A DNA stretch of 64,000 nucleotides from Lichenicoccus sp964246745 (GTDB lineage: Bacteria; Pseudomonadota; Alphaproteobacteria; Acetobacterales; Acetobacteraceae). The DNA lies in NCBI GenBank assembly GCA_964246745.1, contig CAXTRK010000004.1, positions 106,913 to 170,912 on the forward strand, read 5' to 3'. The notes under the pieces were generated by a model. It saw only the letters and a list, made by a program, of their open reading frames with translations. It was not told where the DNA came from and ran no database searches. A program made the translations under genes and the position numbers. Of the stretch, positions 8,576-16,950 are shown piece after piece; position 1 is the stretch's first letter, and the number at the start of each line of letters is the position of its first letter.

Positions 8576-9655
8576 TTACCCTTCTTCGACGCTCGCGTAG
8601 GCTCGCTCCGGAGCCGTGGCCTGATCCTTCGGCGACTGCTCCGCCGCCACCAGCTTGCCGAGCACGCGACGCACGCGCGCCGCTCCTGTGTCGATCGGCA
8701 ACAACACAGGCTTCAAGGCCCAGAAATCAGAACCCTCCATGCGATGCGACTGCGCGATGATCATCGGCTTGTCCTCAGTCGAGAACACGCGCATACGGCT
8801 CTCCGCCATCCGCTTGTTCGCCTCTTCACTCTCAACGTCAAAGTTCCGTGTAGAAGCGAAGAAGTAGTGGGTGGTCTCGGCGGTTTCAGGTGTCATCACA
8901 TGCACCGCGTTGACCACCGGAGCACTCTCCATCGGCGTTCCCACCGGCACCGCGCCAGTGTTCAGAATGATATTCGACGGCGGATGCCAGATGACCTCGG
9001 TGTAAGAGTCGACACGCTGATCCGCGCTCGTGAACTTCAGATTATGATATTGAGCTGGTGAGGGAACCTCGTTTCTCGGATGCCAGCTTATCGAGACGGT
9101 GTTGCCTTCCTGCCGGACCTCGGGCTTGGTCCGCGTGATTGCCCCTCCACCAAGCGTGTTTGGGTGCAGGAAGTCGACATGCGTCAGATCCAGCAGGTTG
9201 TCAGTATAGAGCTGGTAATTGCCTTCCCCATGAAGATAGCCGCAACTGAACGCCAGTTCTGGTGCGTCGCACAGGAACTGGAATTTCGGCAGCGGCGTAG
9301 CCTCCGCCAGTTCAGGCTCGCCAAACCAGATCCAGAACGCCTTGAACTGTTCGCGCACCTTGTATGCGTCGACCCGCAACGCCGCCACGATCGGACCATG
9401 CGGATTGGACACGCACGCGCCATCACCATCAAACGCTAGCCCGTGATAGGCACATAGCAGCGCTCCGTCACAGACCTTTCCTAGGCTGAGAGGGGCAAAG
9501 CGGTGTGGACACCGATCGAGTATAGCCTTCGGCTCACCGGCCGCGTCTCGGAAGATGGCAACGGGAACGTCGAGGAGGCGCCGAGCCAGCACTCCGCCTT
9601 CCGGCAATTCATTGACCCAGCCCGCCATGTACCAGGCGTTGCGCAGGTAGTTCAT
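8576..9655 (-). CDS. Rieske oxygenase, VanA/dicamba O-demethylase-like
   Basis: A 359-residue terminal oxygenase. The Rieske cluster ligands are C49, H51 (CPH) and C68, H71 (CAYHG). The mononuclear iron site includes H159 and H164 in NLLDLTHVDFLH. The opening MNYLRNAWYMAGW and the motif HYFFASTRNF are typical of vanillate and dicamba O-demethylase oxygenases, which remove methyl groups from aryl methyl ethers and release formaldehyde. An AGGA ribosome site lies directly upstream. It is first in the minus-strand operon oxygenase-ferredoxin-reductase. The use of separate ferredoxin and reductase proteins, rather than a fused VanB reductase, points to the DdmABC-like subgroup. The methoxylated substrate is not determinable from sequence. 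Confidence 0.88.
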   Translation of the reverse strand: MNYLRNAWYMAGWVNELPEGGVLARRLLDVPVAIFRDAAGEPKAILDRCPHRFAPLSLGKVCDGALLCAYHGLAFDGDGACVSNPHGPIVAALRVDAYKVREQFKAFWIWFGEPELAEATPLPKFQFLCDAPELAFSCGYLHGEGNYQLYTDNLLDLTHVDFLHPNTLGGGAITRTKPEVRQEGNTVSISWHPRNEVPSPAQYHNLKFTSADQRVDSYTEVIWHPPSNIILNTGAVPVGTPMESAPVVNAVHVMTPETAETTHYFFASTRNFDVESEEANKRMAESRMRVFSTEDKPMIIAQSHRMEGSDFWALKPVLLPIDTGAARVRRVLGKLVAAEQSPKDQATAPERAYASVEEG

Positions 9656-9697
9656 ACGTATCCTCCCGGATCGACCATGTGATTTATGGTGACGCTA

Positions 9698-9726
9698 ACC
9701 ATAGTGTTGACAGTTGACAACATCAA
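9698..9726 (-). promoter_or_regulatory. Promoter with embedded palindrome before the Rieske operon
   Basis: Read on the minus strand, TTGATG (9721-9726) and TATGGT (9698-9703) form a -35/-10 pair with exactly 17 bases between them. Nearly the whole spacer is an imperfect palindrome, TGTTGACAGTTGACAACA (9705-9722). A repressor bound there would block RNA polymerase. The regulator is not identifiable. The motif differs from the TTGC-N4-GCAA sites elsewhere in the island. Confidence 0.5.
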
Positions 9727-9922
9727 CCGAAACCTGGATCGACCATGCTGAGCGGTCCCGCAACGCGCAGTGCTCCTGATCGGTTACGATCAAAGCCGCT
9801 GCCGCTACAGATACAAGCTTTGATGCTCAGGGAGCTTTTCGCCCTTTCATGGTCGGTCGGTGAGATGTCCTCCCTGGTTTGGTGGCGTGCCGACGATCGA
9901 TGATCTCAAACCGGAACCAGGC

Positions 9923-10207
9923 ATGGCCATTCTTCTCGTGACCTACGACCTCACCCAACCTGACGACCGCTACTTGTCGCTTCGCACAGCGTTGGAGCAG
10001 TATCCTCACATCAGGGCGCTCAGCTCGACTTGGCTGATCGACACGTTTCGAGGCCTTGCGGAAGTCAGGGACGAGTTGTCCGACATGCTTGCGGATGTTC
10101 AGCACGACCGGATTTTCGTGGTGAAGCTGCACAAAGTCTGGGCATCCTATTGCCTGGAGCCATTGGCTCAGTGGCTGCGTGAACCGGACCGTAGCTGGAG
10201 CGACTGA
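9923..10207 (+). CDS. Solo Cas2/SinR-like small protein
   Basis: A 94-residue protein opening MAILLVTYDLTQPDD, the first beta strand and Asp of the Cas2/VapD-like ferredoxin fold. STWLIDT and DRIFVVKLHK follow, as in the proteins annotated SinR family. No cas1, other cas gene or repeat array exists in the window, so it is not a CRISPR adaptation protein here. In-frame codons upstream to 9860 lack a ribosome site, and the conserved start of the family favours 9923. It stands alone between two catabolic operons. A role in RNA binding or cleavage is possible but unproven. Confidence 0.65.
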   Translation: MAILLVTYDLTQPDDRYLSLRTALEQYPHIRALSSTWLIDTFRGLAEVRDELSDMLADVQHDRIFVVKLHKVWASYCLEPLAQWLREPDRSWSD

Positions 10208-10258
10208 ACCCGGCTGGCTCAAGGTACGCCTCAGACAGGCTTGGCGAGCGCGCTTTAC

Positions 10259-10285
10259 TTGCGTCCGCAAGCGTTGCATCCGCAA
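10259..10285. promoter_or_regulatory. Paired TTGC-N4-GCAA operator before the FAD hydroxylase
   Basis: Two 12-base palindromes, TTGCGTCCGCAA (10259-10270) and TTGCATCCGCAA (10274-10285), lie 15 bases apart, about 160 bases before the FAD hydroxylase start. The same core and the same 15-base spacing occur between marR and the decarboxylase gene. The core matches the TTGC-N4-GCAA elements of the E. coli MarR operator. Confidence 0.6.
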
Positions 10286-10447
10286 CCATGTTGGCCTACC
10301 GTCGTGTACAAGCCTCTAGTGCTCAGAAATGTCGATGACCCGCAGCCTGATGGACGTCATCGCACCGACGACCCTTTGCCTGCCGAGCGGCCTGCCACTT
10401 GCCGGTTGAAGCTCGAACGCGATGCTGCACCATAAGGATGGCAATCG

Positions 10448-11971
10448 ATGAAGCACTATGATGTCGCCCTGGTCGGTTACGGTCCGACCGGCATGATCTT
10501 GGCGGCTCTTCTCGGGCAGCTCGGCCACAGCGTGGTTGTGCTGGAGCGTTACATGGGTCTGTACAACCTGCCGCGCGCCGCATGTTTTGACGACCAGACC
10601 ATGCGGCTGTTCCAGCGTCTGGGTCTTGTCGAAGCCATCAGCAACGGCATTGTTCCTCAGGGCGACTACCAGTGGGTCAACGCGGCCGGCGAGACCCTCG
10701 TCGATCTGCGATATGCCGAACGCGCCCCGGGCGGCTGGGCGGCGATGTATATGATGTATCAGCCTGAGATCGAGACGGCGCTCGACCGGCACGACAAGGC
10801 GCTGCCCGGCGTCGACGTGAGGCAGGGCGTGACCGTGTCGGAGCTGGAGCAGAACGCCGAGGCGGTCACGCTGCGCGGCCTTGGTTCAGATGGCGAGAAG
10901 GTCGAGGTACGCGCCCGCTACGCCATCGGCTCCGACGGTGGCGGCAGCTTCCTGCGGCGCGCCGTGGCGCCGGAGGTGGACGATTATGGCTTTCAGGAGA
11001 ATTGGCTGGTATGCGACTTCCATATGTTGCGGACCGTGCCGGATCTGCCAATGTTCCGTCAGATCTGCGACCCGTCGCAACCGGTCTCGATCGTGCGGAT
11101 CGGGCCCCGGCACCATCGCTTTTCCTTCATGCTGGATGCCACCGACTCGATCGAGGTGGTGACCAAGCCGGACGCGGTCTGGGCTCGGGTCAGCCGGTTC
11201 CTGGGCCGTGACGACGCGGAGCTGATCAGGGCGGTCAGCTACGTGTTCCGTTCCCGCATCGCCCGCGCGTGGCGGCGCGGCCGCTTGTTCCTGGCCGGCG
11301 ACGCCGCGCACGAGATGCCGCCCTTCCTTGGCCAGGGCATGTGCTCCGGCATGCGCGACAGCCACAACCTGGCCTGGAAGCTCGACCTGGTTCTGCGCGG
11401 CCACGCTGACGACGCCCTGCTTGACACCTATCAGGCTGAGCGGGAGCCGCATGTCCGCTTCATCACCGAGAAGGCGATTGAATTCGGCCGGGTGCAGACG
11501 CTGCGCGATCCGACTGAAGCGGCGGTTCGCGACGAGCGAATGCTTGCCCAGCGTCGGGCGCAGAAGGCGCCGGAGAAGGTCAGCCTGCCTGGACTGAGTG
11601 CGGGCTTCATCGCCGGCAGCGGGACGTATTTTCCGCAAGGCCGGGTGCGGTCGCATGGCATCGAGGCACGCTTCGACGACGTCGTCGGATCCGGCTGGTG
11701 CATCGTGGCTTCCAACCCGGAACTGCTGCGCCGCCTGACCGACGATCAGCGCCGGGCCTGGCAAGGCATCGGTGGCCGGATCGCGGTGGTGATGACGACG
11801 TCGTCCGACGGGACGCTCGAGGACCTTGACGGCGTCTATGCTGACTGGTTCAGCACGCAATCGTGCTCGGCGGCCGTGGTCCGGCCAGACTGGTACGCCT
11901 ACGGCGCGGCCCGCGACAGCGGCGAACTGGCGGGCCTGCTGGACCGGATTGGGCAGTCGCTGCGGGCATAG
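10448..11971 (+). CDS. MhpA-type FAD-dependent aromatic hydroxylase
   Basis: A 507-residue class A flavoprotein monooxygenase that would add a hydroxyl to a phenolic ring using NAD(P)H and O2. It has the FAD-binding GYGPTG (10-15), the conserved DG motif in IGSDGGGSFLRR (163-164), and the second FAD motif FLAGDAAHEMPPFLGQGMCSG (GD at 284-285). The PRAACFDDQTMR stretch and overall length match 3-(3-hydroxyphenyl)propionate hydroxylase relatives. The exact phenol is not established: resorcinol-like or hydroxyphenylpropionate-like substrates are both plausible. Paired palindromes upstream suggest MarR control. The next gene is convergent. Confidence 0.87.
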   Translation: MKHYDVALVGYGPTGMILAALLGQLGHSVVVLERYMGLYNLPRAACFDDQTMRLFQRLGLVEAISNGIVPQGDYQWVNAAGETLVDLRYAERAPGGWAAMYMMYQPEIETALDRHDKALPGVDVRQGVTVSELEQNAEAVTLRGLGSDGEKVEVRARYAIGSDGGGSFLRRAVAPEVDDYGFQENWLVCDFHMLRTVPDLPMFRQICDPSQPVSIVRIGPRHHRFSFMLDATDSIEVVTKPDAVWARVSRFLGRDDAELIRAVSYVFRSRIARAWRRGRLFLAGDAAHEMPPFLGQGMCSGMRDSHNLAWKLDLVLRGHADDALLDTYQAEREPHVRFITEKAIEFGRVQTLRDPTEAAVRDERMLAQRRAQKAPEKVSLPGLSAGFIAGSGTYFPQGRVRSHGIEARFDDVVGSGWCIVASNPELLRRLTDDQRRAWQGIGGRIAVVMTTSSDGTLEDLDGVYADWFSTQSCSAAVVRPDWYAYGAARDSGELAGLLDRIGQSLRA

Positions 11972-11981
11972 CCGGTCCAGG

Positions 11982-12584
11982 TCACACGTCCTCGCGGAAA
12001 TGTCCCTCCATGACCAGCTTGCCGAGCGGAAGGCGGGCGTTCGGTGCTTCGCGCGCCTGCATGGCTTCCGACAGGCGTGACTTGTCGCCTCGACGGCCGA
12101 TCGCGATCGCCGACTCGACCCGGTAGCCGTCCGGCACCCGCAGCTTGGCGAATGCGCTGTCCATGTCGAAACCCACCATCGCGTGCGCGGTCCAGCCTGA
12201 CATCGAAGCCTGCAACGCGAGGTAAGCCCATCCGGCGCCCGCATCATAGGAGTGGCTGTGCGACGGGATTTCGCGGTCCTTGCCCGGCGGCAAGAGCGTG
12301 GACTTGGACACGGCGACGATGAGCGCGCCCGCATCCTTGGCCCACGACCGGTTCATCTCGTTCAACAGGCCGAACAGCACGTCCCAGCTCGGCGTGTCGC
12401 GCAACGCGTAGATAAAACGCCACGGCTGTGAGTTATAGGATGAGGGTGCCCAGCGGGCCGCCTCGAACATGGTCATCAGATCGGCCTCGGGAACCGCCTC
12501 GCCGGTGAAGGCGCGCGCCGACCAGCGCTTCAGGAACTCCGGATTGACCGGATGATCGGCAACTCTGCTGTTGGCTTCGCTCAT
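11982..12584 (-). CDS. Nitroreductase family protein
   Basis: A 200-residue FMN-dependent oxidoreductase of the nitroreductase fold. The FMN-phosphate-binding Arg/Ser region is KRWSARAFTGEAVP near the start, then AARWAPSSYNSQPWRF (the conserved PSSxNxQPWRF signature), and the C-terminal VESAIAIGRRGDKSRL. The ATG at 12584 follows an AGGAG at good spacing; an upstream in-frame codon at 12617 does not. It is downstream of the FAH copy 2 gene on the same strand with an 85-base gap, so probably in one transcript. Substrate unknown; reduction of a quinone or enone intermediate would fit the setting. Confidence 0.85.
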   Translation of the reverse strand: MSEANSRVADHPVNPEFLKRWSARAFTGEAVPEADLMTMFEAARWAPSSYNSQPWRFIYALRDTPSWDVLFGLLNEMNRSWAKDAGALIVAVSKSTLLPPGKDREIPSHSHSYDAGAGWAYLALQASMSGWTAHAMVGFDMDSAFAKLRVPDGYRVESAIAIGRRGDKSRLSEAMQAREAPNARLPLGKLVMEGHFREDV

Positions 12585-12669
12585 GTATGTTCTCCTGCTG
12601 GCCACGCCACCAAGCAATGTCTCGGCCCAGCAGGGACAAACACTGCCGCGATGGCGATCGTGATTCCGA

Positions 12670-13539
12670 TTATGGCATCGAGCGGCTGCCGCCGCCGATC
12701 ACCACATTCTCAATCGCACCGATCCGATCAATCTCACAACGGACAACGTCGCCTGGCTGCAGGAAAGTCTGCGGATCCATGCCGACACCAACGCCTTCAG
12801 GCGTACCTGTGGCGATGAGATCGCCCGGATACAACGTGAAGGCCGTGGAAAGATAAGCGATCTGCTGCCACACATTGGCAATCATGCCGCTGGTGACGTT
12901 GTCCTGACGCAGCGTGCCGTTGACGTAGCATCGAAGTGTCAAGCTATGCGGGTCGGGAATTTCGTCCGCTGTCACGATCCAGGGGCCGATCGGGCCGTGC
13001 GTGTCGAAGGACTTTCCCATGGTGAAGGTTGGGGAGTGGAACTGCCAATCGCGTGCCGACACGTCGTTGGCGACGAGATAGCCGAACACATAGCCGGACG
13101 CTTCGCCCTCGCCCACATGCTTGGCCTGCCTGCCGATGACGACTCCAAGTTCGACTTCGTAGTCTAGCTTCTCGGTCACGCCGGGATCGATTTGGTCGTA
13201 GGGACCTGAAATGCAACTGGTCTGCTTGTTGAACCAGATTTGGTGCTTCGAACGCGCGACACCCAGCTTGTCGGCCTCCTCCAGGTGCTTCCCATAGTTC
13301 ATGCCGATTGCCAGATACTTGCTCGGGCGTTCCAGCGGAGCAAGCAACGCGACATCCGTCAAGGCGACGTCGGCCGGTGCGGAGGCGAGGTGATCCGCAA
13401 TACGGTCCAGCGCTGCCTTGCCGCCTTCTATGATACTCGACATGCTCCCGAAGCCGAGACTGTCGAGCCGAACAATCCGGTCTCCCAAAAGCGCTCCCAG
13501 GTGGACACCATCTACATGCCGGTAGCGCAGGAGCTTCAA
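12670..13539 (-). CDS. Fumarylacetoacetate hydrolase family protein (copy 2)
   Basis: A 289-residue FAH-fold enzyme, diverged from copy 1. It carries NYGKHLEE (81-88), metal ligands E128 and E130 in DYEVELGVVIGR, D159 in ANDVSARDWQ, K176 in MGKSFD, and GTPEGVGVGMDP near the C-terminus. The pattern is that of the 2-hydroxyhepta-2,4-dienedioate isomerase / fumarylpyruvate hydrolase / acylpyruvase branch. It diverges from marR. An 18-base perfect inverted repeat at 13679-13696, 140 bases upstream, is a likely MarR operator. Two FAH enzymes in one island suggest either two converging branches or successive isomerase and hydrolase steps. Confidence 0.88.
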   Translation of the reverse strand: MKLLRYRHVDGVHLGALLGDRIVRLDSLGFGSMSSIIEGGKAALDRIADHLASAPADVALTDVALLAPLERPSKYLAIGMNYGKHLEEADKLGVARSKHQIWFNKQTSCISGPYDQIDPGVTEKLDYEVELGVVIGRQAKHVGEGEASGYVFGYLVANDVSARDWQFHSPTFTMGKSFDTHGPIGPWIVTADEIPDPHSLTLRCYVNGTLRQDNVTSGMIANVWQQIAYLSTAFTLYPGDLIATGTPEGVGVGMDPQTFLQPGDVVRCEIDRIGAIENVVIGGGSRSMP

Positions 13540-13678
13540 GGTGTGTTCCTTCTGGATTTCAGGCTTCGGTATGGACGCCAGCAGGCGGTGATACGACGTG
13601 GGACGCTGATCCGAACCTGCCGCGATAGGTCGGCGTCGGAAGCTAGCGCCTCTGTCCAGACGATGTGCCGAGGACGAT

Positions 13679-13696
13679 TAGTTGCTTATGCAACTA
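13679..13696. promoter_or_regulatory. Perfect palindrome, candidate MarR operator
   Basis: TAGTTGCTTATGCAACTA is a perfect inverted repeat (TAGTTGC, four-base spacer, GCAACTA). It contains the TTGC-N4-GCAA core found in pairs at 10259-10285 and 14285-14313. It lies in the gap between the 3' end of marR and the start of the FAH copy 2 gene, so it should act on the latter. Confidence 0.6.
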
Positions 13697-13745
13697 CCGT
13701 CAAGCGGATGCTGCGGCTGCGCGCAGGCCCGGAGTCTGATGCCGC

Positions 13746-14237
13746 CTACGGCTCTCGAGGCGAAACTCTTACCGCGGATGGTGTCGCCGGCAGCTCGTCC
13801 TCCAGCGCGTTGAGATTGTCGTAGATGGCGCTGAGGCTGCGCTTCAACTGTGCTACGCGTTGCGGGTCCACATTCCGCAGCGCAACCTGCTCGTGATGGA
13901 TCGCGAGCGGAATCAGCTCCTCCGCCAACCGGTGTCCGCCGGCCGTGAGGCTGATGGTGACGGTGCGTCCATCGCTATCCATGCGTTCGCGAGATACCAG
14001 GCCGCGTCGCATCATGGTGCTGACCATCCGCGACAGGGTCGAGATCTCGATGCTGGTCATCGCGCTGAGGTCGCTCAGGCGCTGGTCGCCCCGCTCGTGG
14101 AGGGCGACAAGAACCCGGTGCATCGATACGGTGATGTCGTAAGGCGACAACCGACGCGCGAACAGCTCGCCGCTGCGCACCCCCGCGCGGTTCAGGAGAT
14201 AGCCCAGGCTGTCGGTCAAACGGTAGGTCATCGGCAT
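13746..14237 (-). CDS. MarR family transcriptional regulator
   Basis: A winged-helix regulator of about 163 residues, normally a dimeric repressor released by a phenolic ligand. LSPYDITVSMHRVLVALHERGDQRLSDLSAMTSIEISTLSRMVSTMMRRGLVSRE contains the recognition helix (EISTLSRMVSTM), followed by the wing MDSDGRTVTISLT, which has the DxR motif typical of MarR proteins. The start is uncertain: ATG at 14237 or 14231 is preferred, since longer readings to 14312 would run through the paired palindromes at 14285-14313. Those palindromes lie about 50 bases upstream of the gene and between it and the divergent decarboxylase, a classical autoregulatory layout. Confidence 0.87.
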   Translation of the reverse strand: MPMTYRLTDSLGYLLNRAGVRSGELFARRLSPYDITVSMHRVLVALHERGDQRLSDLSAMTSIEISTLSRMVSTMMRRGLVSRERMDSDGRTVTISLTAGGHRLAEELIPLAIHHEQVALRNVDPQRVAQLKRSLSAIYDNLNALEDELPATPSAVRVSPREP

Positions 14238-14284
14238 CTGGACGCGCGTATAGCCGATAACCAAAATCCAGGCCATCGCGAAGA

Positions 14285-14313
14285 TTTGCAAACGCAATGC
14301 TTGCGCATGCAAA
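14285..14313. promoter_or_regulatory. Double palindromic operator between marR and the decarboxylase
   Basis: TTGCAAACGCAA (14286-14297) and TTGCGCATGCAA (14301-14312) are two TTGC-N4-GCAA elements 15 bases apart. Together they form a larger near-palindrome whose arms (14285-14297 and 14301-14313) match at 11 of 13 positions. The position in the divergent promoter region indicates control of both marR and the catabolic operon. Confidence 0.68.
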
Positions 14314-14495
14314 CGAGTTCATCGTAGAGTTGCGTGATAACGATAAAGAACAAGATCAGGAGGAGTAACGCTGGCGATTTGCCGTTTCTGCGGAAATGAC
14401 ACGACAAACGCGCTCCACGGCGGGTCTCGGAGCCACCGGCACTATGTTAGGGCAGTCTTAATCGGAACGGTCGGATGACCGCGGAGATGTCGACC

Positions 14496-15473
14496 ATGAA
14501 CGGTAAGATTTGCATCGAAGAACATTTCGCAATCGAGGAGACTGTGGGCGAGTCGCTCGGCTTTATGCCGGAGTCGGTCTGGCCGGAGTTGCGGCATCGC
14601 CTTATAGACTTTCACGAAACGCGGCTGCGGTTGATGGACGCGCACGGCATTGAGTTGATGCTGCTGTCGCTCAACGCGCCAACAGTGCAGGCGGTGGCAA
14701 GCATGTCCGGCGCTGACGATATGTCGCGGCGTGCGAACGACTTTCTTGCCGATCAGGTCGCATTGCGGCCGGGCCGCTTCCAGGGTCTGGCGGCGCTGCC
14801 GATGCAGGATCCGGAAGCGGCGGCGCGCGAGTTGCGGCGCTGCGTGACCGAGTTGGGCTTCAAGGGTGCTCTGGTGAACGGCTTCTCCGAGATCGAGCAG
14901 GTCGATGGCCCGGTCTATTATGACCTGCCGCAATACTTGCCGTTCTGGGCCGAGGTCGAAGCGCTCGACATCCCGTTCTACCTGCACCCGCGCAATCCGC
15001 TGGCGGCTGACGCACGCATCTACAAGGGGCACCCGTGGCTGCTCGGTCCGACCTGGGCGTTCGGTCAGGAGACCGCGGTGCACGCGCTGCGCCTGATGGC
15101 GTCGGGATTGTTCGACCGCCACCCGAAGCTGTCGATTATCCTGGGTCATATGGGCGAAGGTCTGCCGTACAGCATGTGGCGCATCGACAATCGCAACGCC
15201 TGGATGAAGCAGAAGCCGGCCTATCCGGCGCAGAAGCCGCTAGCCGAGTACTTCCAGCACAACTTCTATGTGACCACGTCGGGCAACTTCCGAACACAGA
15301 CGATGATCGACGCCATGCTGGAGATTGGCGCCGACCGTATCCTGTTCTCGATTGATTGGCCGTTCGAGAACATCGACGACGCCGCGAACTGGTTCGACTC
15401 TGCCAGCATCAGCGAGGCCGACCGCCTTAAGATCGGACGCTCGAATGCGCGGAAGCTGTTCAGGCTAGATTGA
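14496..15473 (+). CDS. Gamma-resorcylate (2,6-dihydroxybenzoate) decarboxylase-like amidohydrolase
   Basis: A 325-residue non-oxidative decarboxylase of the amidohydrolase superfamily that would convert 2,6-dihydroxybenzoate, or a close hydroxybenzoate, to a phenol and CO2. Counting from ATG 14496, the metal and catalytic residues fall at E8 and H10 (IEEHFA), H164 (FYLHPRNP), H218 (LGHMGEGLPY) and D287 (SIDWPFENID). These are the numbers known for characterised gamma-resorcylate decarboxylases, which also supports this start over ATG 14475. GGAG lies at 14483-14486. It is first in a plus-strand operon with an aromatic-acid symporter, an aldehyde dehydrogenase and a flavin reductase. The activity class is firm; the exact ring substituents are inferred. 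Confidence 0.9.
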   Translation: MNGKICIEEHFAIEETVGESLGFMPESVWPELRHRLIDFHETRLRLMDAHGIELMLLSLNAPTVQAVASMSGADDMSRRANDFLADQVALRPGRFQGLAALPMQDPEAAARELRRCVTELGFKGALVNGFSEIEQVDGPVYYDLPQYLPFWAEVEALDIPFYLHPRNPLAADARIYKGHPWLLGPTWAFGQETAVHALRLMASGLFDRHPKLSIILGHMGEGLPYSMWRIDNRNAWMKQKPAYPAQKPLAEYFQHNFYVTTSGNFRTQTMIDAMLEIGADRILFSIDWPFENIDDAANWFDSASISEADRLKIGRSNARKLFRLD

Positions 15474-15531
15474 TGCGGACGGCGCTCCTCCCGGAGCGCG
15501 TCGGAACACTTGGGGCACGTTGGAACACTTC

Positions 15532-16890
15532 ATGCCCGATGCGATGATGATCGACGGCAACGAGGAACTCGCCGAGGCAAGGCTCGGCTCTCTGCACCTG
15601 CGGCTCGGTGTCCTGATGACGCTGCTGACGTTCTTCGACGGCTACGACACCTTTAATCCGTCCTACGTCATCCATTACGTGATGCGGCCCTGGCACCTTC
15701 AGCCGTCGCAGGCGGGGCTGCTGGTGTCGAGCGGGCTGTTCGGCTTCCTGATCGGCACCTTGACGCATGGGCCTATCGCCGACCGCTTCGGCCGGCGTGG
15801 CACGCTGATCGGCGGCGTCTGGATCGCCAGCCTGTTCACCTTGGCGACGCCGATATTCGGTCATTCGTTCAGCTCGTTCTGCCTGCTGCGGGTGCTGACC
15901 GGCATCGGCCTCGGTGTGCTGCTGCCGCTTGCCACCACCTACATCAATGAGCTGGCGCCGCGCCGGGTGGCGAACCGTTTCTCGATCTGGGGCGTCGGCC
16001 TCGGCTGGGCTCTGGGTGGCACCGTAGCCGGTCTGGTCGGCGTGTTGCTTACTCCCGCGCATGGATGGCAGGTGCTGTACTGGATCGGGGCGCTCTCATC
16101 CCCGCTGGCCGTCGTGCTGCATCTGTCGCTGCCGGAGTCGATCCGTTTCCTGGTCGCCCGCGGCCGCACGCAAGAGGCAAGGGCATTGCTCGCTCGGCTC
16201 CGCCCGGAGCGTGCCGCGCTATACCGCGATGCAACGTTCCGGCAGGCGCCCGCGGCGGCGGCGCCAGGCTCGTTGGCCGTCCTGCTGTCGCCGCGCTACC
16301 GCCGCACCAGCCTGACCATCTGGCTCGCCGCTTTTCTCAGCCTGTTCTGCATCTTTGGCCTCACCGGTTGGGTGCCCACGGTGATGATGCGGCGTGGCGA
16401 AAGCTTCGGCGCCAGTTTCGGCTTTGGCGCCCTCATGCAGATCATGTCGTTCATCGGCGGCTTGTGCTGCGGCTACGTGGCCGACCGCCGCGGCTCGAAC
16501 CGCGCCGCGCTGGCGATCTGGTGGACGTTGGGCGGAGCTGCGATGCTGTTCCTGTTCCATGCCGACAGCCATCTCGCCAACGTCATCGGTGTCACCGCCG
16601 CCGGCTTCCTGGTCATTGGCCCGCAGTTCGTGCTGAACAACTTCACCGCCCAATCCTACGATACCGAGCTCCGTGCCAGCGCGGTCGGCACTGAGCTCGG
16701 GATCGGCCGGGTCGGGGCAATCCTCGGACCGTTCGTGATCGGCATCCTCCAGCAGGTATTTCACGGGCCGGGCGCCGTGTTCATCGCCATTGGCTGCGCA
16801 GCACTGGCCGCGGGCATGGCGATCCTGGTTCTGGCACCCGAGCGGCCGCCGCTGACCGGCCTGGCGGCCCCGCCGCTGCTCCATGGTTGA
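15532..16890 (+). CDS. MFS aromatic acid:H+ symporter (AAHS type)
   Basis: A 452-residue, twelve-helix inner-membrane carrier. It has the DGYD motif in helix 1 (LTFFDGYDTFN) that is required in PcaK/BenK-type aromatic acid permeases, and the cytoplasmic loop motif GPIADRFGRRGT between helices 2 and 3. It presumably imports the carboxylated aromatic used by the decarboxylase encoded just upstream. ATG 15532 is preferred, six bases behind GGAA; TTG 15520 is an alternative. It sits 58 bases after the decarboxylase stop and 60 bases before the aldehyde dehydrogenase. Confidence 0.88.
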   Translation: MPDAMMIDGNEELAEARLGSLHLRLGVLMTLLTFFDGYDTFNPSYVIHYVMRPWHLQPSQAGLLVSSGLFGFLIGTLTHGPIADRFGRRGTLIGGVWIASLFTLATPIFGHSFSSFCLLRVLTGIGLGVLLPLATTYINELAPRRVANRFSIWGVGLGWALGGTVAGLVGVLLTPAHGWQVLYWIGALSSPLAVVLHLSLPESIRFLVARGRTQEARALLARLRPERAALYRDATFRQAPAAAAPGSLAVLLSPRYRRTSLTIWLAAFLSLFCIFGLTGWVPTVMMRRGESFGASFGFGALMQIMSFIGGLCCGYVADRRGSNRAALAIWWTLGGAAMLFLFHADSHLANVIGVTAAGFLVIGPQFVLNNFTAQSYDTELRASAVGTELGIGRVGAILGPFVIGILQQVFHGPGAVFIAIGCAALAAGMAILVLAPERPPLTGLAAPPLLHG

Positions 16891-16950
16891 AGTCCGGCCA
16901 GTACGGCGAAAACCGGTATCATCAAGCGCGACCCAATAAGGAGCATCGGC

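Noticed and set aside
9923..10207. CRISPR locus suggested by a Cas2-like protein
   Set aside because: No direct-repeat array, cas1 or other cas gene occurs anywhere in the window.
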